Positions 1 to 7,027 of a DNA stretch of 15,978 nt are shown one piece after another. The translations under genes were made by a program, and so were the position numbers. Source of the stretch: Segetibacter sp. (GTDB lineage: Bacteria; Bacteroidota; Bacteroidia; Chitinophagales; Chitinophagaceae); assembly GCA_030146445.1 (NCBI GenBank), contig JASLBT010000207.1:1-15978 (forward strand), read 5' to 3'. A model generated the notes under the pieces. The model worked only from the letters and a program-made list of their open reading frames with translations, made no database searches and had not been told where the DNA came from. How positions within the stretch are numbered: position 1 is the first letter of the stretch; every line of letters begins with the position of its first letter.

Positions 1-172
1 CGACCTGGAGTTTACCGGTAACGACTCTGAGACTTTATCGGGTTACATCATCGAACAACATGAAACGATTCCCGTGCAAAAAGAGCGCATCATATTAGAC
101 CGGTACGAATTTGAAATCTTGAATGTAAGCGATACCCGGATAGAAATGGTAAAGCTGAAGATCCTCCGGTAA
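1..172 (+). CDS. C-terminal end of a CorC/HlyC (GldE-like) family membrane protein, partial
   Basis: The frame open from the left edge encodes 56 residues and stops at 170-172 (TAA). The sequence ...SETLSGYIIEQHETIPVQ... followed by a YEFEILNVSDTRIEMVKL stretch matches the small CorC_HlyC (transporter-associated) domain that ends hemolysin-type/CorC membrane proteins, including Bacteroidota GldE-like proteins. In that family it follows a DUF21 membrane domain and a CBS pair, both of which would lie outside this window. The family is linked to cation (Mg/Co) transport or, for GldE, to gliding, and this fragment cannot separate the two. The identification rests on the pattern of the last 50 residues only. 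Confidence 0.7.
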   Translation, partial: DLEFTGNDSETLSGYIIEQHETIPVQKERIILDRYEFEILNVSDTRIEMVKLKILR

Positions 173-537
173 TCTGCTACGCCACGCTTTCAACCGCCAG
201 CCAGCAATCGCCGGGCGATATCGTCACCTAACCATAGAAATTGCAGGTGTACGGAAAAACTGCGTTTCACGCCGGCCCCCGACAACCGCGCTCGGACGGA
301 GTGCGACCGGCCAACAATTAAGGTCAGGCTGAAACGATGGTCAATAACAATGGTAAAGCTGCCCCCAAAAAACTTCTGAACCAAACGACCTTGCATCTTA
401 ATGGTCGCGAGTACCTGATAAAAATCTAAAAGTGATAAATTCGAGTATATAGCCTGGCAGCGGTTTGCAGGGGCATAGATTGCCCCAACGATTTAACCGC
501 TATTACTTTAACTTCGCGCACCGAAGGATCTTTATAC
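173..537. other. Intergenic spacer upstream of tatC (365 nt)
   Basis: No convincing gene is present. A 68-codon arginine-rich reading frame exists on the - strand (190-396), but it has no recognisable domain and no promoter, so I do not call it. The spacer contains a CTCGGACGGAGTGCGAC segment (291-307) that recurs in near-identical form in another spacer at 12305-12322, and a nested hairpin at 459-501. Confidence 0.6.
459..501. repeat. Nested hairpin 37 nt upstream of tatC
   Basis: An outer stem AGCGGTT (459-465) pairs perfectly with AACCGCT (495-501). Inside it GGGGCA (470-475) pairs with TGCCCC (481-486) around the loop TAGAT. The following bases (ATTACTTTAACTT) are only moderately T-rich, so this is a weak terminator candidate for upstream transcription. 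It may instead be a structured 5' leader of tatC. The role is inferred; the pairing is visible directly. Confidence 0.5.
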
Positions 538-1401
538 ATGGCAATACGGATAATTAACAGGCTCAAGCAGCAGGAAGGACAGGAGGAGATGACTTTTGTG
601 GATCATCTCGAAGCTTTGCGATGGCACATTGTACGTTCACTCCTGGCCGTTATCATTATTGGGATCGTCATCTTTATAAACATCGACTGGGTCTTCGACC
701 GGGTGATTGCCGGCCCGCTTCAAAATGATTTCATCAGCTACAGGGCCATGTGTTACTTCAGCCACATGATACACCTGGGGGATGCATTGTGTATGCCTGC
801 CATCAACATAAAGATGCAGACCACCACTTTCAGCAGCCAGTTCATGAGCAGTATCACCATTGCTTTTATGGGCGGCTTTATCGCAGCTTTTCCGTATATC
901 TTCTGGGAACTTTGGTCGTTTATCAAGCCGGCGCTCACACCTAAGGAGGTCTATCATGCAAGAGGAAGCATTTTTTGGGTTTCTTTATTCTTTTTTACCG
1001 GCGCCGCTTTTGGGTATTTCCTGCTTGGCCCTTTTACCTTCAATTTTTTGGCGAATTATACGATCGGCACCACGCAATTACTCGAGGCAAAACCAACACT
1101 TACCGACTACCTGGACAATCTGCTGGATATTATTCTTGGTTGCGGAATTGCTTTTGAATTGCCGGTACTTGCTTATGTGTTAACAAAAATTGGCCTGCTT
1201 ACCCCGGATATCCTGCAGAGCAGCCGTAAGTATGCCGTAGTAGTAATACTGGTGATCTCCGCGGTAATTACACCTAGTCCCGACTGGACCAGCCAGATGC
1301 TTGTATTTGTTCCGCTTTTCCTGCTGTACCAGCTAAGTATCGTCGTTTCTAAACGAGCTTATAAACAGGAACTCAAAAGGGATGCAGAAGAATGGAGTTA
1401 A
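538..1401 (+). CDS. tatC: Sec-independent (twin-arginine) protein translocase subunit TatC
   Basis: A 287-residue polytopic inner-membrane protein that recognises twin-arginine signal peptides of folded substrates. Hallmarks: the cytoplasmic N-terminal HLEALR at residues 23-28 (E25 and R28 correspond to the conserved HLxELRxR), FPYIFWELWSFIKPAL around 118-133 followed by PKE (E137), FELPV at 206-210, and a PD pair at 248-249 before the last helix, where E. coli TatC has its conserved D211. Hydrophobic segments lie near 32-49, 105-128, 145-167, 196-217, 230-246 and 254-271. The long first periplasmic loop carries two cysteines (C72, C85), as is usual in Bacteroidota TatC. It is slightly longer than E. 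coli TatC (258 residues). The ATG is preceded by GAAGGAT. No tatA or tatB lies in the window. Confidence 0.96.
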   Translation: MAIRIINRLKQQEGQEEMTFVDHLEALRWHIVRSLLAVIIIGIVIFINIDWVFDRVIAGPLQNDFISYRAMCYFSHMIHLGDALCMPAINIKMQTTTFSSQFMSSITIAFMGGFIAAFPYIFWELWSFIKPALTPKEVYHARGSIFWVSLFFFTGAAFGYFLLGPFTFNFLANYTIGTTQLLEAKPTLTDYLDNLLDIILGCGIAFELPVLAYVLTKIGLLTPDILQSSRKYAVVVILVISAVITPSPDWTSQMLVFVPLFLLYQLSIVVSKRAYKQELKRDAEEWS

Positions 1402-1611
1402 GGCGTTGTTTTGCCGGCAGTGTATTCATCAGTTTAGGTACCGCGACCGATACCGTCTGATCGCGATGACCCGACTTACTTTCTTCTGATCGCATTCATA
1501 AGCCTGCTCGAACCCGCCCGTAATTACAAATGCTAAATCTTAATCGTTGAGACTTGCGAGTGACGGCGGTTCAATAGTTAGTATTAATTTACACGATTTT
1601 AGCTATCAACC

Positions 1612-2064
1612 ATGACAACAACATTCGACCTGACCAGGCCCATCGCGGTGGGCTGCGATCACGCTGGCTTTGAGTATAAACTTGATGTCGTTAAACACCT
1701 GAATGGCCGCGGTTTGCAGGTTGCCGATTTCGGTACGTATTCAATGGAGTCTGTCGATTTCCCCGACTTTGCCCATCCTACCGCCGATGCGGTAGAACAG
1801 GGAGAAGCGGGCTTCGGCATATTGCTGTGCGGCAGCGCAAATGGGGTTGCAATTACGGCAAACAAACATGCGGGGATTCGTGCCGCCATTTGCTGGCAAA
1901 AGGAAATTGCCAGTCTCGCCCGTAAACATAATAACGCCAACATTATTTGCATTCCGGCACGTTTCATGAAACTAAACGAAGTGCTCGAAATGCTTGATAT
2001 CTTTATCAGTACTGCTTTTGAAGGAGGCAGACACGAAACACGGGTGAATAAAATAAGTTGCTAA
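1612..2064 (+). CDS. rpiB: Ribose-5-phosphate isomerase B (RpiB/LacA/LacB family)
   Basis: A 150-residue cytoplasmic sugar-phosphate isomerase interconverting ribose 5-phosphate and ribulose 5-phosphate in the non-oxidative pentose phosphate pathway. Visible landmarks: GCDHAGFEYK at residues 14-23, VDFPDFA (48-54), the active-site loop CGSANGVAITANK beginning with the nucleophilic/base cysteine C73, GIRAA (88-92), HNNAN (106-110, general acid histidine H106), and the phosphate-binding GGRHETR (138-144). The loop reads CGSANG instead of the CGTGIG of E. coli RpiB, a variant I associate with Bacteroidota members. Length is normal. The stop codon overlaps a downstream ATG by one base (TAATG), so the gene is probably co-transcribed with the M28 peptidase that follows. 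Confidence 0.95.
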   Translation: MTTTFDLTRPIAVGCDHAGFEYKLDVVKHLNGRGLQVADFGTYSMESVDFPDFAHPTADAVEQGEAGFGILLCGSANGVAITANKHAGIRAAICWQKEIASLARKHNNANIICIPARFMKLNEVLEMLDIFISTAFEGGRHETRVNKISC

Positions 2065-2081
2065 TGAACTTGGGAAATAAC

Positions 2082-3638
2082 ATGAAGAAATTTTGGAGTT
2101 GCGTTATCATGGCCGGTATAGGTACCAGTGCATTTGGTCAAATGGATCCGGGCAAATATGCTGCAACGATCACCGAAGGCGACCTTCGAAAACAACTGAC
2201 CATAGTTGCTGGTGCCGAAATGGAAGGGAGGGAGACCGCTACTGAAGGCCAACGCAAAGCAGCTGCATACATCGTGGGTGAGTTCACCAGGCTCGGACTT
2301 AAACCCGCACCCGGTACGAACAACTTCCAGCAGGCTTATCCTTTGTTTTACGATACCATCAAAGTTTCCTCGCTCGTCATTGGCGGGCAGACGCTGGCAT
2401 TCGGAAAAGACTATGGCGTTTCTGCACAGGTAAACAAGTCGAAGAAAATCAAGGCTAAAAAAATCGTTTTTGTCGGCTACGGCATCTCCGATAAAAACTA
2501 TGATGACTATGCAGGTAAAAAGGTCAGGGGGAAAGTAGTATTGATGTTTGCGGGCGAACCCAAAACGGACTCATTATATCGCGTAAATAGCAGCACCCGG
2601 CCTTCGAAATGGAGCTATGGCACAGTCGCCAAACTGCAACTTGCGCGCAGGAAGGGAGCCAGGGCGGTGTTGTTCGTAAGCCCGTTATCCCCTGCACTAA
2701 GGCCCGAAATGGCCGCGATCAGGCGCACCAACATCTACTATCCGCAAAAAGATACGGCCAGGCTCATCAACATTGCTAACCTCTCCCACGAAGCAGCAGC
2801 CGCGATTATCGGGAAGTCCAAATTCGATGTGCTGCTCTCACAGGTGAAAACAGGACAGGCGCTTAACGACGAAAACCTGGTGTTTAATAAACGTGTGGAG
2901 TACGACTTTCAAAAAAGCAGTGTTCCCCAGTCGTCTACTAACGTCATCGGTTATATTGAAGGCACCGATAGAAAAGATGAATATGTTGTTTTAACGGCAC
3001 ACTATGATCATATCGGTGTGCGCAACGGCCGCATCAACTACGGCGCCGATGACGATGGAAGCGGTACGGTAAACGTGATCGAAATGGCAGAAGCCTTTGC
3101 AAAAGCCAAAGCCGATGGCAATGGCCCGCGCAGAACCGTCGTTTTTATGACCGTTTCAGGTGAAGAGAAAGGACTTTGGGGAAGCCGGTATTACACCGAA
3201 CATCCCCTTTTTCCGTTGAATAAAACTTCTGTTGATTTGAATACCGATATGATCGGTCGTATCGATCCCAACCGAAAATACGGCGACTCAACAAATTACG
3301 TTTACGTGATTGGCGAAGATAAACTGAGCTCGGAACTAATCGGGATTACCGACGAGGTAAACGCCAAATTTACAAGGCTGGATCTCGACCGTAAATACAA
3401 CGACCTTAAAGATCCAAACCGGTTCTATTACCGGAGCGACCACTACAATTTCGCTAAAAACGGCGTTCCGATCATATTCTATTTCGATGGGGTTCATGCT
3501 GATTACCACCGTCCGACCGACACCGTTGATAAAATCAATTTCGATCTTATGACGAAGCGGGCAAGGCTGATATTTCACACTGCATGGATTATGGCCAACC
3601 GTGACAAAATGCTTTTGCGAGATACCCCGCTACAATGA
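2082..3638 (+). CDS. Secreted M28-family zinc metallopeptidase with PA domain
   Basis: The preferred ATG at 2082 gives 518 residues and a clean signal peptide (MKKFWSCVIMAGIGTSAFG, cleavage near 19-20, no lipobox), so the protein is probably periplasmic or exported. An alternative ATG at 2064 overlaps the rpiB stop but would place six extra residues before the signal peptide. Residues about 125-260 look like a protease-associated (PA) insert. The C-terminal half has the M28 di-zinc site: HYDH (H307), GADDDGSG (D323-D325), SGEEKG (E361/E362), NTDMIGR (D389) and DYHRPTD (H476). M28 enzymes are aminopeptidases or carboxypeptidases, and the substrate cannot be read from sequence. All metal ligands are present, so it should be active. 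Confidence 0.93.
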   Translation: MKKFWSCVIMAGIGTSAFGQMDPGKYAATITEGDLRKQLTIVAGAEMEGRETATEGQRKAAAYIVGEFTRLGLKPAPGTNNFQQAYPLFYDTIKVSSLVIGGQTLAFGKDYGVSAQVNKSKKIKAKKIVFVGYGISDKNYDDYAGKKVRGKVVLMFAGEPKTDSLYRVNSSTRPSKWSYGTVAKLQLARRKGARAVLFVSPLSPALRPEMAAIRRTNIYYPQKDTARLINIANLSHEAAAAIIGKSKFDVLLSQVKTGQALNDENLVFNKRVEYDFQKSSVPQSSTNVIGYIEGTDRKDEYVVLTAHYDHIGVRNGRINYGADDDGSGTVNVIEMAEAFAKAKADGNGPRRTVVFMTVSGEEKGLWGSRYYTEHPLFPLNKTSVDLNTDMIGRIDPNRKYGDSTNYVYVIGEDKLSSELIGITDEVNAKFTRLDLDRKYNDLKDPNRFYYRSDHYNFAKNGVPIIFYFDGVHADYHRPTDTVDKINFDLMTKRARLIFHTAWIMANRDKMLLRDTPLQ

Positions 3639-3677
3639 CCCTTATAAATTATTGCAGGAAGTAATTAAAATTGGTGA

Positions 3678-4283
3678 ATGCGAGGGGCAAACAGTTTTCG
3701 GCCATTCAACACGCCGGCAGCACTTTATAAAAGCAGGCTGTTGCCTTATGTACAACCGCAAAGCAAGCTTTGCACCTGTAGTAATTGCCATTACGTAAAC
3801 CGCGCCACTTATAATTACTGCACCAACTGCGGCTATCCGCAAGCTCCCGGACAGGACCGCCTTGCCTTATATATGTACCGGCTTAGCATTCGCAAGGATC
3901 TCCTGAGGCGTTCAGAGGAGACAATCCAGTTTGCCAGGAATACTTTATACGTGTTATCGGCCATTTGTGTATTGGTGCTGCTATTTATTTCAACGGAGCG
4001 GCGTGTAAACAGGATCACCGTTGTGATCCTGCTTATTGTGGCTGGCTTGTTTATAGGCCTGGGCCGCTGGAGCCTTACCAAACCGTTTACCTCCCTGCTC
4101 ATCAGCTTTCTTATATTAATCACCTTTATGGCCATCAATACGTGGGCAGAGTTTTCCAGGCTGTTCAACACGTCGTATGGGGTGTTTACCCTGCTCATAC
4201 AGGTCGTGTGCTTTATATTCCTGATGAGGGGACTTCAGGCGGCTTATCGTGCAGACATCATGGAGGAAGAATTCAAAATCTAA
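3678..4283 (+). CDS. Zinc-ribbon membrane protein of unknown function
   Basis: A 201-residue protein with a short N-terminal tail, a treble-cysteine zinc ribbon (C34-x2-C37, then C48-x2-C51 in YCTNCGYP), a charged linker, and four hydrophobic segments near 88-107, 112-131, 136-155 and 165-184. It looks like a cytosolic zinc-binding head fixed to a four-helix membrane domain. I do not recognise a named family and assign no enzymatic role. It starts 39 nt after the M28 gene and ends 2 nt before the GTG start of a CPBP protease that carries its own zinc ribbon, so the two are likely translated together and may work as a pair. GAATGCG at 3676-3682 supplies the start, and no strong ribosome binding site is visible. 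Confidence 0.75.
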   Translation: MRGANSFRPFNTPAALYKSRLLPYVQPQSKLCTCSNCHYVNRATYNYCTNCGYPQAPGQDRLALYMYRLSIRKDLLRRSEETIQFARNTLYVLSAICVLVLLFISTERRVNRITVVILLIVAGLFIGLGRWSLTKPFTSLLISFLILITFMAINTWAEFSRLFNTSYGVFTLLIQVVCFIFLMRGLQAAYRADIMEEEFKI

Positions 4284-4285
4284 CG

Positions 4286-5050
4286 GTGGAGTATCCCGAC
4301 CATATCGCAACCTGCAACGAGTGTAGTACCGACGTACACGAGAGCAACCGGTATTGTCATAATTGTGGCGCTTACCTTGGGGCGCATGCAGTTACGATCA
4401 ACATTTTTAACAACCGCGACCTCAGGCAAATTTTCCTTTTTTATTTTCTGTACCTGTTCATCTGTCTTTTCGTAAAGCACACCTCGTTTTTCAAAACGTA
4501 CGATCAGTTGTTCTGGGTCGAACTGTTGATGGCCTTTGTTACGATAACATTTGCCTGGCTAAACCGGAGGGAGATGCTTCCGGTACTCAGGTTCAATAAC
4601 TTTAAATGGTGGCGCGCCCTGTTGCTTGCGACAATTGCCGTCCTTTTTTCATCTGCGGTGAGTTATACGGTCCGTGAAGTAAACGTCACCTTTTTTCATG
4701 TCGACATCAGCTATTTTGAAGGTTACAAGGTGTATTACCTGCCAACGCTGGTCATGATATATTCGATCGCTTTTATGCCGGCCGTTTTTGAGGAAATAGC
4801 GTTCCGGGGTATTATGTTCAACAACTGTTCGGCTTTTCTCGACGAACGCCTCGTTGTGGCCGTAACCGCGTTCCTGTTTGCAATTATGCACCTGAGTCTC
4901 ATCTCCCTGGTATGGCTGATTCCGTTCGGCTTTTTCCTCGGGCATCTCCGGCATAAGTACAACACCATATGGTACGGCATACTATTCCACTTCGTTTTCA
5001 ATGTAACCGCTTGCGTTATCGACCTCTACCGTGAAGGGGAACTATTCTGA
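4286..5050 (+). CDS. Zinc-ribbon CPBP-family intramembrane metalloprotease
   Basis: A 254-residue protein read from a GTG at 4286, two bases after the upstream stop. The frame stays open further upstream, but that part overlaps the previous gene out of frame and carries no domain. N-terminal zinc ribbon: C10-x2-C13 and C24-x2-C27. Membrane segments begin near residues 48, 76, 109, 151, 190, 206 and 228. The three CPBP (Rce1-like, former abi) motifs are complete: EEIAFRG (E169, E170, R174), FAIMH (H202) and HFVFN (H235, N239). These residues form the glutamate/histidine site of intramembrane endopeptidases. The family includes prenyl-protein processing and bacteriocin-immunity proteins; the substrate here is unknown. 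An SD-like GGAGG lies at 4262-4266, rather far from the GTG, so coupled translation from the upstream gene is likely. Confidence 0.88.
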   Translation: MEYPDHIATCNECSTDVHESNRYCHNCGAYLGAHAVTINIFNNRDLRQIFLFYFLYLFICLFVKHTSFFKTYDQLFWVELLMAFVTITFAWLNRREMLPVLRFNNFKWWRALLLATIAVLFSSAVSYTVREVNVTFFHVDISYFEGYKVYYLPTLVMIYSIAFMPAVFEEIAFRGIMFNNCSAFLDERLVVAVTAFLFAIMHLSLISLVWLIPFGFFLGHLRHKYNTIWYGILFHFVFNVTACVIDLYREGELF

Positions 5051-5182
5051 GCGAATCGTCCATGTATGAAAACCGGTCTTCCACTCGCCTCGCGTTCCCG
5101 TACCGTTTGGCGTTTTTTTGGTGACCGGCAGTTTAGCCCTGGTCAGGCCTCCGTTGCCACGCTCGCTTGTACTGTTGATTCA

Positions 5183-5203
5183 CCAGGCAACTGATTGCCT
5201 GTG
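5183..5203. repeat. Short hairpin in convergent spacer
   Basis: CAGGCAA (5184-5190) and TTGCCTG (5195-5201) pair perfectly around the four-base loop CTGA. If one C is bulged the stem extends to nine pairs (CAC-AGGCAA with TTGCCTGTG). No T-run follows on either strand, so it is not an ordinary intrinsic terminator. It may protect a transcript 3' end. Confidence 0.45.
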
Positions 5204-5333
5204 ATCCGAAACAAAAACAAGGGAGAAAAACTGGTGGCCAACGACAGCACTGAAACTCACCTTTTCTAATATCGGGAGCATTAAACGTGAGTATAGCTTA
5301 AGCGGGTACTCGTCTGTGTAAGGCGATCCGAAT

Positions 5334-5369
5334 AAAAAGAGGCTGCCTCATACGGTTGAGACAGCCTCT
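5334..5369 (-). terminator. Rho-independent terminator of the DHS-like gene
   Basis: A stem AGAGGCTG (5338-5345) pairs with CAGCCTCT (5362-5369), extended inward after one mismatch by CTCA/TGAG around the loop TACGGT. Read on the - strand the stem is followed directly by a five-T run (complement of 5334-5338). It lies just after the stop codon of the - strand gene ending at 5376. The + strand has only a weak T-tract (CTTCTTT), so any effect on the opposing operon would be smaller. Confidence 0.9.
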
Positions 5370-5375
5370 ACTTCT

Positions 5376-6350
5376 TTACAGGCCGAGAATATATGCAAAC
5401 ACCAATGGTGCTACAATCGTTGCGTCGCTTTCAATGATGAATTTCGGAGTATGGATATCGAGCTTGCCCCAGGTGATCTTTTCATTTGGAACTGCACCAC
5501 TGTAGCTTCCATAGCTGGTGGTACTATCGCTAATCTGGCAGAAGTAACTCCAGAAGGGAATTTCATGCATCTCCAGGTCCTGGTACATCATGGGTACTAC
5601 GCATATCGGGAAGTCGCCGGCAATACCACCTCCAATCTGGAAGAACCCGATGCCCTTGCCATCACTGTTGTGCTTATACCAGTCGCTTAACCAGATCATG
5701 TAATCAATTCCACTCTTCATGGTAGTAGATGTCAGCTCCCCTTTGATGCAGTAGCTCGCAAATATGTTACCCATCGTACTATCCTCCCAGCCCGGAACAA
5801 TAATCGGAAGGTTTTTTTCTGCTGCGGCGATCATCCAGCTGTGCTCTTCAGGGATCTCGTAATTTTCTTTCATCACCCCACTCAACAGCAGTTTATACAT
5901 GTACTCATGCGGAAAATACCTCTCGCCCTTCTCCTCGGCATCCTTCCATATCTTATGAATGTGTTTTTGTATCCGCCGAAATGCCTCCTCTTCGGGTATG
6001 CAGGTATCTGTCACGCGATTATAGCCTTTTTCCAAAAGATCCCACTCTTCCTGCGGGCCCAGGTCGCGATAGTTCGGAACTCTTTTATAATGGGTATGGG
6101 CAACGAGGTTCATGATGTCTTCCTCAAGGTTTGCACCCGTACAGCTGATGATTTGAACTTTATCCTGCCTGATCATTTCGGCGAGCGATATGCCCAATTC
6201 GGCAGTGCTCATTGCACCCGCGAGCGTGATAATCATTTTACCACCTTCAGCTAAGTGAGTTTCATATCCTTTTGCAGCATCTACCAGCGCTGCCGCATTG
6301 AAATGCCGGTAGTGATGTTCTATAAATTGTGATACGGGTCCTTTAGACAT
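5376..6350 (-). CDS. Deoxyhypusine synthase family protein (DHS-like; possibly homospermidine synthase)
   Basis: A 324-residue cytoplasmic NAD-dependent aminobutyl-transferase homologue. I prefer the ATG at 6350 (MSKGPVSQFIEHHYRHF); an in-frame TTG at 6371 overlaps the promoter -7 element. Landmarks: the N-terminal FIEHHYRHFNA, LAGAMSTAELG (NAD-binding segment), SCTGANLEED, PIIVPGWEDSTMGN, FFQIGGGIAGDF and the near-C-terminal ITWGKLD, whose lysine K296 aligns with the catalytic enzyme-imine lysine of eukaryotic DHS (WGK). In eukaryotes and archaea the enzyme modifies eIF5A. Bacteria lack that substrate, and several bacterial members are thought to make homospermidine or modified polyamines. 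Family placement is firm, reaction is not. The gene is alone between a promoter element and a terminator, so it is probably monocistronic. Confidence 0.9.
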   Translation of the reverse strand: MSKGPVSQFIEHHYRHFNAAALVDAAKGYETHLAEGGKMIITLAGAMSTAELGISLAEMIRQDKVQIISCTGANLEEDIMNLVAHTHYKRVPNYRDLGPQEEWDLLEKGYNRVTDTCIPEEEAFRRIQKHIHKIWKDAEEKGERYFPHEYMYKLLLSGVMKENYEIPEEHSWMIAAAEKNLPIIVPGWEDSTMGNIFASYCIKGELTSTTMKSGIDYMIWLSDWYKHNSDGKGIGFFQIGGGIAGDFPICVVPMMYQDLEMHEIPFWSYFCQISDSTTSYGSYSGAVPNEKITWGKLDIHTPKFIIESDATIVAPLVFAYILGL

Positions 6351-6368
6351 ATTGTTGATTTTGGAGGG

Positions 6369-6376
6369 CAAAAATA
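6369..6376 (-). promoter_or_regulatory. Bacteroidota-type -7 promoter element for the DHS-like gene
   Basis: Read on the - strand the sequence is TATTTTTG, an exact fit to TAnnTTTG. It would start transcription near 6362 and leave a leader of about 12 nt before the ATG at 6350. I could not find a good -33 TTG at the usual 19-21 bp distance, so only the -7 part is firm. Confidence 0.5.
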
Positions 6377-6411
6377 GCTTAATTCGGGTAGGAAAGCCGA
6401 TCAGGAATCAC

Positions 6412-6439
6412 AAAAAGCCCCCTGTACACAGGAGGCTTT
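6412..6439 (-). terminator. Rho-independent terminator of the PepSY-like gene
   Basis: AAAGCC (6414-6419) pairs with GGCTTT (6434-6439), and CCTG (6421-6424) with CAGG (6429-6432), around the loop TACA, with one C/A mismatch between the stems. On the - strand a run of five T follows (complement of 6412-6416). It lies 24 nt beyond the stop of the gene ending at 6464 and insulates the DHS-like gene downstream. Confidence 0.85.
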
Positions 6440-6463
6440 GAACATTGTGCAATGAGCTTAAGG

Positions 6464-6937
6464 CTATTTTCGTGCTGCCTGGTAGAGCGATACGCCGCCA
6501 GTGACAGACACTTTAAGGATGACTGATTTTGTACCGTTTTCGGCAGAGATATAGTATGAGCTTTCATCGACACCATCGAAACGAATGGTTTCTTTGATCG
6601 TATAATCGGCATACCTTTTTGCAAATACCCGCTTTACATTTACGGGCATTTGGTCGATCGTTACGGCTTTGCTGGTACCTATCAACTCCCCACGCAGGTC
6701 GAAGAATGCTTCGATACGTTCATTGTTATAAGTGAAACTTGCCCTGGCGAAATCAGGTTTCGTGCTCCATTCAACATCGGTGAGATTTCCAAATGCTGTT
6801 CGGAACGTGTGGAGGGTGCGAACATTTACCTGGGTTGCTTTTTTGGATTCATCAGCAGCTTTTTTTGTTTCATCAGCAGCAAAAGAAGATGAGAAGATGC
6901 TTACGGCGAGCAGTACGGATAAGGCTAACTTTTTCAT
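6464..6937 (-). CDS. Small secreted PepSY-like protein of unknown function
   Basis: A 157-residue protein with a clear signal peptide (MKKLALSVLLAVSIFSSSFA, cut near A20/A21), then a short charged stretch rich in lysine, glutamate and alanine (22-35). The mature domain of about 120 residues has the pattern F-x2-AFGN-x2-DVEWS at 45-58, then ARASFTYNNERIEAFFD, IGTSK, and a C-terminal beta-rich half ending in TGGVSLYQ. This resembles the PepSY-like, beta-lactamase-inhibitor-like periplasmic proteins found in many copies in Chitinophagaceae. No enzymatic residues are apparent and no partner is adjacent. It has its own promoter and terminator, so it is a single-gene unit. Confidence 0.8.
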   Translation of the reverse strand: MKKLALSVLLAVSIFSSSFAADETKKAADESKKATQVNVRTLHTFRTAFGNLTDVEWSTKPDFARASFTYNNERIEAFFDLRGELIGTSKAVTIDQMPVNVKRVFAKRYADYTIKETIRFDGVDESSYYISAENGTKSVILKVSVTGGVSLYQAARK

Positions 6938-6996
6938 GGATTAATTTTTTGGTAGTTGGCTATTTGTTTTAGTGTCGTGTTCGATTAATTACTCTT

Positions 6997-7027
6997 CAAA
7001 TGTAGTAGCAGCTTAAACGGACGGCAA
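6997..7027 (-). promoter_or_regulatory. Bacteroidota-type promoter of the PepSY-like gene
   Basis: Read on the - strand: TTG (7027-7025), a 20-nt spacer, then TACATTTG (7004-6997), an exact TAnnTTTG. The predicted start site is near 6990, giving a leader of about 50 nt before the ATG at 6937. This is the best promoter match in the window. Confidence 0.75.

Larger units (their letters stand above)
5051..5375. other. Convergent intergenic spacer between the CPBP gene and the DHS-like gene
   Basis: This 325-nt spacer separates two converging genes. It contains no convincing reading frame. A hairpin lies at 5183-5203 and a strong terminator serving the - strand gene at 5338-5369. For the + strand operon I see only a T7 run at 5113-5119 after a poor 4-bp stem, not a clear terminator. 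Confidence 0.6.

Noticed and set aside
190..396. 68-codon open frame on the - strand
   Set aside because: Arginine-rich, no recognisable domain, no promoter or ribosome site, and it contains the dispersed CGGACGG-type motif; most likely non-coding.
3965..4285. Upstream extension of the CPBP frame to 361 residues
   Set aside because: It overlaps the zinc-ribbon gene in another frame and its translation is unlike a protein domain; the GTG at 4286 gives a normal zinc ribbon directly at the N-terminus.
5086..5119. Possible terminator for the rpiB-CPBP operon (CGCC/GGCG stem followed by seven T)
   Set aside because: The stem has only four pairs and a loop of about 19 nt; the T-run alone is not sufficient.
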